Part shown: one piece after another, positions 1 to 5,014 of the stretch | Position numbering within the stretch: the stretch's first letter is position 1 | Layout of the letters: each line of letters opens with the position of its first letter | Source: Thiolapillus brandeum | GTDB taxonomy: Bacteria; Pseudomonadota; Gammaproteobacteria; Chromatiales; Chromatiaceae | Direction: 5' to 3' | Assembly (NCBI GenBank): GCA_011051425.1 | Contig: DRLF01000313.1 | Span: 1-5,988, forward strand | Length of the DNA: 5,988 bases | Notes under the pieces: generated by a model | Seen by the model: only the letters and a program-made list of their open reading frames with translations | Database searches by the model: none | Told to the model about the DNA's origin: nothing | Program-made: the position numbers and the translations under genes

Positions 1-330
1 AACGATACCATCGTTGTGTTCGACCGGATTCGCGAGAATTTCCGCAAGATCCGCAAAGGGGATTCACAAGAGATTATCAATACCTCCCTGAACCAGACCC
101 TGTCGCGCACTATCGTAACGTCATTGACCACGCTGATTGTTTTGCTGGCGCTGTTCATCATTGGTGGTGAGATCATCCACAACTTCTCATTGGCGCTGAT
201 CCTGGGTATTGTGGTTGGTACCTATTCTTCCATTTATGTCGCCAGCAGTGCGGTGCTGATGCTGGGCGTGAGCAAAGCGGATCTGATGCCGGTGCAGAAG
301 GAAGGACAGCAGATCGACGATATGCCCTGA
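1..330 (+). CDS. secF: Protein translocase subunit SecF, C-terminal part (5' end outside window)
   Basis: This is the last 109 residues of SecF, an inner-membrane partner of SecD that uses the proton gradient to help pull exported proteins through SecYEG. The frame is open from base 1 and ends at TGA 328-330, so the gene starts to the left of the window. The visible part opens with [13 protein letters not shown], the conserved SecD/SecF motif. Two hydrophobic segments follow, at about visible residues 37-56 ([19 protein letters not shown]) and 62-88, matching the last two transmembrane helices of SecF. A short polar cytoplasmic tail ends in DDMP. The GTG at base 16 is an internal valine codon, not a start. 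In most proteobacteria secF follows yajC and secD; that context is outside the window. A strong terminator lies 25 bp after the stop, so secF ends its operon here. The family call is secure. Confidence 0.96.
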   Translation, partial: NDTIVVFDRIRENFRKIRKGDSQEIINTSLNQTLSRTIVTSLTTLIVLLALFIIGGEIIHNFSLALILGIVVGTYSSIYVASSAVLMLGVSKADLMPVQKEGQQIDDMP

Positions 331-355
331 GCGGGCAGCAAAGTACCCAGAATAG

Positions 356-390
356 AAGGGCGTGACAGAAAAACTGTCACGCCCTTTTTG
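356..390 (+). terminator. Intrinsic terminator of the secF operon, possibly bidirectional
   Basis: An 11-bp perfect stem (358-368 GGGCGTGACAG with 374-384 CTGTCACGCCC) closes an AAAAA loop and is followed by TTTTTG at 385-390. The A-A at 356-357 can extend the stem to 13 bp against T385-T386. It lies 25 bp after the secF stop. Read on the minus strand, the same stem is followed by a weaker T-rich stretch (TTCTATT), so it may also stop transcripts arriving from the convergent cluster on the right, which has no other clear terminator before it. Confidence 0.93.
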
Positions 391-459
391 TTTGCAGGTC
401 AGTCTCACAGGCTGGTTGCAGCTGCGTTCTACCGGAGGGCAGCGCCTGAAGTTTCATAG

Positions 460-976
460 TCAGTTTACGGGAGTCACGTCTGGCATCACCCAGGAGCGGT
501 CGACGATTTCCGGCTTGGCACCATAGAAACGCACGGCGGGGTCCACCCGCTTGCCCGCAGTGGGTATCCAGTTGCTTTCCAGTCCTTCAGGAGGATTGGG
601 ACCGAAATACAGGGTCACGCCGCCGTCCGGATCTTTTTTCAGCTTGTCCATTTCATAGGACGAGATGCCTACTTTGCCTTCTCTGGTATAGATAAACGCC
701 CAGGCGTCGGCATCGTAAAGAATCAGCGACCAGAACTGCTTGACTGGCATGTCCCTCGGGATCTCCAGCTTGTACAGCTTATTGCCGTCGATGGACTTGC
801 CGCAGACATCCCATTCGAGATGGCGGTATGTCAGGGCGATGTCCCAATTGTCACTGGCGCCCCACATATAGAGTGCCGCAGAGTATTGCCAGTCACCGGG
901 TATGGCGGGTCTGGCTGATGCCGGTGAGCAACAGCCCGGCAATGCCCAGATTGATCAGGAGGGATGATTTTTTCAT
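460..976 (-). pseudogene. Broken DUF1254/DUF1214 gene: signal-peptide start plus out-of-frame DUF1214 domain
   Basis: This is the remnant of a third exported DUF1254/DUF1214 protein. ATG at 976-974 follows an AGGA ribosome binding site (985-988, 8-nt spacer) and encodes a typical signal-peptide start, MKKSSLLINLGIAGLLLTGI, but that frame hits TGA at 895-893 after 27 codons. A different frame, shifted by one base, then runs to TGA 462-460 and encodes a well-kept DUF1214 domain: KQFWSLILYDADAW, then DGGVTLYFGPNPPEGLESNWIPT, then a VRFYG block and a closing SW. The family's N-terminal DUF1254 half (about 130 residues or more) is missing entirely, so there has been a large internal deletion as well as the frame change. 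The DUF1214 frame alone has only a poor TTG start at 942 with no ribosome binding site, and its first residues are the signal peptide read out of frame. The conserved domain suggests recent decay or, less likely, a sequencing error on top of an older deletion. Confidence 0.8.
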
Positions 977-984
977 TTACACTG

Positions 985-988
985 TCCT
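985..988 (-). promoter_or_regulatory. Ribosome binding site of the broken DUF1214 gene
   Basis: AGGA on the minus strand lies 8 nt upstream of the ATG at 976. It decides that translation began at this signal-peptide start rather than at the TTG inside the later frame. The motif sits in the six-base loop of a small hairpin: TACAC and GTGTA arms at 978-982 and 989-993. Confidence 0.6.
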
Positions 989-1039
989 GTGTATTGTCGT
1001 TTGCTTGGCAAACCACGAAACCGTCATGGGTCAGACTGG

Positions 1040-1068
1040 TGCTCAACCCGCACATTGCAGGCTGAGCA
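1040..1068 (-). other. RNA hairpin between the 359-residue gene and the broken copy
   Basis: On the minus strand, 15 bp after the stop of the 359-residue gene, TGCTCA and TGAGCA arms (1063-1068 and 1040-1045) flank CCTGCA and TGCGGG arms around an ATG loop. With two G-U pairs, which form only in the minus-strand RNA, this makes a continuous 13-bp stem with a three-base loop. No T-run follows, so it is not a standard intrinsic terminator. It may protect the 3' end of the upstream message or act as a processing or attenuation element. Coding origin is unlikely because it lies between genes. Confidence 0.5.
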
Positions 1069-1083
1069 TCGGGGCAGCCCGAT

Positions 1084-2163
1084 TTATTTGGCTTCCACTG
1101 GTTCGGGGAATTTCCATATGCCATCCAGCAATGCCTTCTTGGGGCGATACAGACGGATAATGGATACCCAGCCTTCCATGATGGGAAGGTAGTTGTCTGC
1201 CTTGGGGTTGCCGCCAAAATGGATGGTGGCCGATCCATCTTCATTTTTCCTGGCGGTCACCTTGTTGAAGGAATAGGCATCCAGGTCATTGGGCTCCATG
1301 AACCTGTCCTTGTTGTATACCGTCACCGACCAGAAGCCATTGTCTTCGATGGGCACGTCCCTGGGTACGGTGAGGGTATAGGCAGTCTTGCCGTCGTTTC
1401 TGGGGACCTGAACCGGAAGATAAAGGGCATCGCGGCGTTGCAGGCCGCCCCAGCCTACGGCTACGCCCAGGGCATTCTGCAGATAGGAGCGGTCGCATTT
1501 TACGCCAAAGAAAGTGGAGCTGTCGGGCAGGGTGCTGCCGAGGTTGTTGAAGTCCTTGCGCAGTTCCATCATCTTCTTTTCGTTCCAAGCAGGAATGCCG
1601 GACAGGTCTCCCTGGTTGGACTGGCTGACTCTCACAGCATCCTGCAGCTTGTGTGCCCTGGCCAGGTCTTCCTTGCTGTTGGGATCGGCGAAGGTGCGGA
1701 TGCCAAACATGATGTATCGGGTGCCGGTTTCCTTTTCGGTGAAGGTCCACTTGCCCGGTGCGTACAGGGCAGGATAGACATCGTGATCCTGGGAAACCGG
1801 CATCAGGGACATGTAACGCCCCCCGGTTTCCGGCAGTTCGATGGTCAGTGGTGACTTGGATAGATCGAATACGCCAAAGGAATACAGGGTATCGCGGTTG
1901 CCGCTCTGGGTCACTTGCTTGTGGACATCATAGGGTTTTCTGCTGTGGGCAAACTTGCCAAAGGCCTTGTATTTCTCGGAATAGCCCTTGAATTGCAGGT
2001 CGGTTTCTGCCCGGACATAGTTGTAGACATCCACCTTGGGTGGCTGAGCCACCCAGTCGGGGCTGTAGTATTTCTTCTGGCATTCGGCGGCATTGGCCAG
2101 GCCGAGGCCGGCGACGAGGATCAGCGTGCCACCGGCAAGTTGGGTCAATAGTGTCTGTTTCAT
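1084..2163 (-). CDS. Exported DUF1254/DUF1214 domain protein, 359 residues
   Basis: This is a secreted or periplasmic protein of the DUF1254 plus DUF1214 family, whose biochemical role is not settled. The start is ATG 2163-2161: it has GGAGA 7 nt upstream and opens a good signal peptide (MKQTLLTQLAGGTLILVAGL, cleavage probably after ANA at residue 25). A longer frame from 2253 would overlap the upstream gene and hide the signal peptide. The DUF1254 part covers about residues 45-180 and includes NRDTLYSFGVFDLS (89-102), the family's RxDTLYS block, and RYMSLMPVSQDHDVY (116-130). The DUF1214 part covers about 235-350: FWSVTVYN (277-284), EDGSATIHFGGNP (308-320), IRLYRPKKALLDGIW (336-350). The usual NW(I/L)P motif is altered to NYLP (324-327). 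It is shorter than its 467-residue neighbour, mainly between the two domains. Two cysteines (28, 223) remain after cleavage. It lies 64 bp after the AraC-type regulator gene and is probably linked to it in expression. Confidence 0.9.
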   Translation of the reverse strand: MKQTLLTQLAGGTLILVAGLGLANAAECQKKYYSPDWVAQPPKVDVYNYVRAETDLQFKGYSEKYKAFGKFAHSRKPYDVHKQVTQSGNRDTLYSFGVFDLSKSPLTIELPETGGRYMSLMPVSQDHDVYPALYAPGKWTFTEKETGTRYIMFGIRTFADPNSKEDLARAHKLQDAVRVSQSNQGDLSGIPAWNEKKMMELRKDFNNLGSTLPDSSTFFGVKCDRSYLQNALGVAVGWGGLQRRDALYLPVQVPRNDGKTAYTLTVPRDVPIEDNGFWSVTVYNKDRFMEPNDLDAYSFNKVTARKNEDGSATIHFGGNPKADNYLPIMEGWVSIIRLYRPKKALLDGIWKFPEPVEAK

Positions 2164-2170
2164 TGGTTGT

Positions 2171-2175
2171 TCTCC
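2171..2175 (-). promoter_or_regulatory. Ribosome binding site deciding the start of the 359-residue protein
   Basis: GGAGA on the minus strand, 7 nt before ATG 2163, places the start just before the signal peptide and argues against the upstream in-frame start at 2253. It lies inside the 64-bp gap after the regulator gene. That gap also holds a TTGGCA that resembles a -35 box, but no convincing -10 box at a proper distance, so I do not call a promoter there. Confidence 0.7.
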
Positions 2176-2227
2176 ATGGTTAGCAGCATATTGGACGGAT
2201 TGTGCCAAGGGTTCGGCGGTTTGCCAG

Positions 2228-3271
2228 TCATTGCTGTACCGCTGCCTTGTCATGCCGGTCCGGTTTCTGCACCAACTGCAGGGTCTTGGATCGGTAAGTG
2301 CTGGGGGGCAGACCGGTCATGCGATGAAAGGCGCGACTGAAGTGGGAAAGTTCGCTGTAGCCCACAGCCTGGGCGATCTCGCGCAAACGCAGTCCAGGAT
2401 CCGCCATGAGTTCGATGGCCCGGCAGAAGATCACCTGTTCCACCAGACGGGAAAAACTGGTGCCCCTGGAGTGGAGAAAACGCTGCAGACTGCGCTTGCT
2501 GATGCCGGTAAGGCGCGAGAGCGTCTCCAGGGTCGGGTTGTAGGGCAGATAGGTTTCGATGAGTTGGCGCAGCGCATTCATTGTGTCCAGGGTGATCATG
2601 CCGTCATCGAGGACCGGGGCGCCACTTGCATTCAGCAGGTGCATGTCATCCTTGTGTATGGGAGCCGCCAGTTGTTCCATGGGAATGGCAATGGCGGTGG
2701 TGGTGGCGCCAAACTCGATGTTGAGCTTTTCCAGTTCAGGATGGGCCTTCAGCGTAGCTTCGTCGGTAGCACACAGGCGCACTCTTTCAGGCTTCCAGTT
2801 TGTGCCCAGGGCGCTGCGTGCCAATTGCAACAGGATATGCAGGTTGTAAAGTTCCACTTGCTGTTTCTGACTTCTGGTGCCCAGCAAGGGCGTCATGCAG
2901 ATCCAGGCCGTGCCGCCTTCGAATGCCAGATGGTTGTCCGTGATGCTGGTTTCCCTGCGGGCGCTGATGACCAGACGTTGCGCGGCCTGGTAAAGGGTAG
3001 TTGCACTCAGAATATATGGCCCGATGGGTCCATGGCTGTGCAGTGGTGTGCCGCCTGCTTCATAACCCAACAGCTGCCAGTCCGTGTCTTCGATGGCTGC
3101 TTCGAGAAAGGTCATCAGACTTTTTACGGAGATGACAGCATCGGGTTGCTCCTTCAGGCCCAGGGGAATATGTGCCTGGGTCAGATATTTGTCCGTGGGC
3201 GCGCCCCGCTGTTCCAGTAACGAGGCCAGAAAGTTGATGTAACGCATCCGTGCGGTATCCACCTCTTTCAT
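2228..3271 (-). CDS. AraC-family transcriptional regulator (OruR/QhpR-like N-terminal domain)
   Basis: This is a cytoplasmic DNA-binding regulator of 347 residues, the usual size for this AraC subgroup. The N-terminal part (about residues 15-210) resembles the arabinose-binding-like domain (PF12625 type) found in OruR, ArgR of Pseudomonas and QhpR: a block around HGPIGPYILSATTLYQAAQRL (80-100) is typical. The C-terminal part carries the two helix-turn-helix units of AraC proteins: TLETLSRLTGISKRSLQRFL (247-266), then LREIAQAVGYSELSHFSRAF (296-315), followed by TGLPPSTYR, the standard closing motif. I used ATG 3271, with GGGG 5 nt upstream; ATG 3247 (residue 9), with GAGGTGG 11 nt upstream, is a possible alternative. 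The gene stands between two DUF1254/DUF1214 genes on the same strand, so these are the best candidate targets. The effector is unknown, and the DUF1254 connection is inferred from position only. Confidence 0.93.
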   Translation of the reverse strand: MKEVDTARMRYINFLASLLEQRGAPTDKYLTQAHIPLGLKEQPDAVISVKSLMTFLEAAIEDTDWQLLGYEAGGTPLHSHGPIGPYILSATTLYQAAQRLVISARRETSITDNHLAFEGGTAWICMTPLLGTRSQKQQVELYNLHILLQLARSALGTNWKPERVRLCATDEATLKAHPELEKLNIEFGATTTAIAIPMEQLAAPIHKDDMHLLNASGAPVLDDGMITLDTMNALRQLIETYLPYNPTLETLSRLTGISKRSLQRFLHSRGTSFSRLVEQVIFCRAIELMADPGLRLREIAQAVGYSELSHFSRAFHRMTGLPPSTYRSKTLQLVQKPDRHDKAAVQQ

Positions 3272-3329
3272 GGGAACCCCGGAGATGGAGGTGTGTGTGC
3301 GTCAAGATGGCCTGTCGATTGAATATGCT

Positions 3330-3404
3330 TCATCCTGATAGGAAGAGGACCCGAATGGTTGTCGCCGCGTGATGGACAAACTTGAATTATAGGATGTCAT
3401 CCTG
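3330..3404. repeat. Pair of 8-bp direct repeats TCATCCTG upstream of the regulator gene
   Basis: TCATCCTG occurs at 3330-3337 and again at 3397-3404, 67 bp apart start to start. I did not notice other copies when reading the window. One copy includes half of the promoter palindrome; the other lies in the presumed untranslated leader and is followed by AGGA, giving a short TCCT-GAT-AGGA symmetry (3333-3343). AraC proteins commonly bind paired direct repeats. An 8-bp match within 75 bp could still be chance. Confidence 0.35.
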
Positions 3405-3413
3405 GCATGGCAT
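3386..3413 (-). promoter_or_regulatory. Likely sigma-70 promoter of the AraC-type regulator gene
   Basis: On the minus strand there is a perfect TATAAT (3391-3386). Upstream, at a 16-bp spacing, ATGCCA (3413-3408) matches four of six positions of TTGACA. Transcription would start near 3379, giving a leader of roughly 107 nt before ATG 3271. The perfect -10 box is the strong part; the -35 is mediocre, as is common where an activator helps. The promoter would drive the regulator and perhaps the 359-residue gene behind it. Confidence 0.6.
3391..3403. promoter_or_regulatory. 13-bp palindrome in the regulator promoter, candidate operator
   Basis: AGGATG (3391-3396) and CATCCT (3398-3403) form perfect 6-bp arms around one central base. 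The palindrome touches the -10 box and fills most of the -35/-10 spacer, where a bound protein would block or reshape the promoter. It is a candidate site for autoregulation by the adjacent AraC-type protein or for another regulator. This is inferred from position and symmetry only. Confidence 0.4.
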
Positions 3414-3422
3414 TATTCAAAC

Positions 3423-3438
3423 GCGCCAATAATGGCGC
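3423..3438. repeat. Short perfect inverted repeat upstream of the regulator promoter
   Basis: GCGCCA (3423-3428) and TGGCGC (3433-3438) form perfect 6-bp arms around a four-base AT-rich centre. It lies about 80 bp after the stop of the 467-residue gene and just upstream of the regulator's -35 region. On the minus strand it is followed by GTTTGAATAAT, so it could be a weak terminator for the 467-residue gene, or an upstream protein-binding site. Neither reading is firm. Confidence 0.35.
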
Positions 3439-3481
3439 TGTCAGGTAAATTTGTAGCGGCTTTCGTACGATGATTGGGGTG

Positions 3482-3505
3482 GGGGATCGCGCCGAGGCAC
3501 GCCCC
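3482..3505 (-). other. GC-rich RNA hairpin just after the 467-residue gene
   Basis: On the minus strand, 12 bp after the stop of the 467-residue gene, GGGG plus CGTGC (3505-3497) can pair with GCGCG plus CCCC (3492-3488 and 3485-3482), with a two-base AT bulge and a CTCG loop. No T-run follows, so this would protect the RNA 3' end rather than end transcription by the classic route. It could also be chance in a GC-rich stretch. Confidence 0.3.
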
Positions 3506-3517
3506 GGAGCGGCAGAA

Positions 3518-4921
3518 TCATTCCGTTTCGACGATATAGGGCGGCTTCCACTCGCCATCGAGCACTTGCTGTTTGGGGGCATACAGGCGCATGGTGATAC
3601 CCAGGTTACCCTTGGCTGGGCTGGGCAGCCAGTTGGGTTCCTTGTCCTTGCCTGGCGATTCATGCTGCAGATAGATGTCCAGGGAGCCGTCATCATTGAA
3701 TTTGAGCTCGTCCCGGTCACCGATGGCAAAGCGGTTCAAGCTATTTTCCACATGGAAACCTTCCTCGTCATACATGGTGATGGACCAGAAGGCCTCGACG
3801 GGTGGGAGCTGGTCTTTGTCGAAGTGCATGACATACTTCTTTCCCCCCTCGGGTGGTTTGCCGTTCTTGTCCATGGTGTTCAACGGATAGATGGCCTGCT
3901 CATAAGGATTGGCGCCCAGCCCGATGAGATTGATGGTGGCGCGTTGCAGGTAGTCATTGCCATAGACCCCGACGCTCTTGGTGGTCATCTGCCAGCCGTT
4001 GGCGTCGTAACCCAATCTGGGAATATATTGGCGCATGGTGTCGTGGCTGACACGGGCCGCCTGGTTCAGGGCATCCTGTACATCGGCAGGCAGTTTGTCG
4101 AAATCGAAACCGTCGGGCACCAGCCCGATGCGCTGCATGCGGCTTACCATGACCATATCGGTGATGTGAGGTGGATAATTTTTCATCAATGCCATGGCGT
4201 AGTTGAAATAGGTCTTGCCATCCATCTTCTCCACCTGATTCAGGGGTGGGGTCTTGTCATCCACCGTGGGGTCTTTCTTGAAGGGGGGCTGGTATTCTTT
4301 TCCGTAATGGGACAGGGGCTTGATACGATATTGCGCCTGGATCTTGTGGATGTAGTCGTAATCCTTGGGGCCGTTGGTTTGTGTGCGTCCCAGTATCCAC
4401 AACATGGAAGTGGGTGCGTCGATGCGCCTGACGTCCTTGGGGAGGTCCCCTTTCCAGTCGGGCAGGCACAGGGCATATTCACCGGCTCCGGTCCCGGTGC
4501 CATAGGTGCCGATAACGGCAAAGACGTCGGTCCACATGTCCAGGATGGGCATCATGTAGAAACGGTCCTTGATTTCCGGAACGGAAAGGATGGCCGGTTC
4601 CTTGCTGATGTCCACCCAGGCCAGGGAATACAGGGTATCGAAATTGGGTCGCACGACTTCCTTGAAACCCGCCTCCGGGAAGGTCTTCAGGTGGGTGAAC
4701 TGCATCATGGGACCACGTCCGAGAATCTCGCCGGGTGCGGAGTTGGTCATCTGCCGCCGGGTAGTATCCATCAGTACCATGGGGTAGGTGTAGAGATAAG
4801 CCTGCAGGGCGATGCGCCGGGTTTCTTCCTTGTCAGAGGGATTGGCTCCGGCGAACTGGGTCATGCCCAGCAAGGCGATGGCAAAAACGCTGAGGGCGAT
4901 GCGTTTCAATTTGGTAGTCAT
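3518..4921 (-). CDS. Exported DUF1254/DUF1214 domain protein, 467 residues
   Basis: This is a full-length member of the exported DUF1254/DUF1214 family, whose activity is not settled. The start is ATG 4921-4919, with AAGGGAG 9 nt upstream. It opens a clear Sec signal peptide: charged MTTKLKR, a hydrophobic core at residues 8-22, and likely cleavage after AGA (26). The N-terminal DUF1254 domain runs over about 40-180, with an RxNxDTLYSLAW block in RPNFDTLYSLAWVDIS (91-106), then DRFYMMPILDMWTDVF (119-134). The middle (about 190-345) is polar and probably mostly helical, with no motif I recognise. The DUF1214 domain (about 345-460) has FWSITMYDEEGF (378-389), NDDGSLDIYLQ (409-419), PNWLPSPAKG (429-438), MRLYAPK (444-450) and a late W (458), so the motifs changed in the 359-residue paralogue are kept here. 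It lies 93 bp after the HerA-like gene with no terminator between them. A hairpin follows its stop. Confidence 0.93.
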   Translation of the reverse strand: MTTKLKRIALSVFAIALLGMTQFAGANPSDKEETRRIALQAYLYTYPMVLMDTTRRQMTNSAPGEILGRGPMMQFTHLKTFPEAGFKEVVRPNFDTLYSLAWVDISKEPAILSVPEIKDRFYMMPILDMWTDVFAVIGTYGTGTGAGEYALCLPDWKGDLPKDVRRIDAPTSMLWILGRTQTNGPKDYDYIHKIQAQYRIKPLSHYGKEYQPPFKKDPTVDDKTPPLNQVEKMDGKTYFNYAMALMKNYPPHITDMVMVSRMQRIGLVPDGFDFDKLPADVQDALNQAARVSHDTMRQYIPRLGYDANGWQMTTKSVGVYGNDYLQRATINLIGLGANPYEQAIYPLNTMDKNGKPPEGGKKYVMHFDKDQLPPVEAFWSITMYDEEGFHVENSLNRFAIGDRDELKFNDDGSLDIYLQHESPGKDKEPNWLPSPAKGNLGITMRLYAPKQQVLDGEWKPPYIVETE

Positions 4922-4930
4922 GGTACTGAA

Positions 4931-4937
4931 CTCCCTT
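4931..4937 (-). promoter_or_regulatory. Ribosome binding site deciding the start of the 467-residue protein
   Basis: AAGGGAG on the minus strand, 9 nt before ATG 4921, selects this ATG over the in-frame ATG at 4993, which would bury the signal peptide behind 24 extra residues and has no comparable site. Confidence 0.75.
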
Positions 4938-5014
4938 CTTGCAGGTTGAAAAGTAGTGTTTCGCCAGCTGTACAAACCGAGAGCAGGAATCACGAACTCC
5001 GGCCGGTCCCACAG

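Noticed and set aside
1219..1854. 211-codon open frame on the + strand
   Set aside because: It is the antisense shadow of the 359-residue DUF1254/DUF1214 gene, with no ribosome binding site or domain.
2195..2220. Possible sigma-54 promoter (TGGCAC then ATATGC) before the 359-residue gene
   Set aside because: The GG and GC elements are not at the required 10-bp separation; at that position the bases are CC.
2164..2253. N-terminal extension of the 359-residue protein to an in-frame start at 2253
   Set aside because: It would overlap the regulator gene, precede the signal peptide with 30 polar residues, and lacks a ribosome binding site as good as the GGAGA before ATG 2163.
2093..3220. 375-codon open frame on the + strand
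   Set aside because: It lies antisense to the AraC-type regulator, whose helix-turn-helix motifs make the minus strand the real one. Its translation has no family features.
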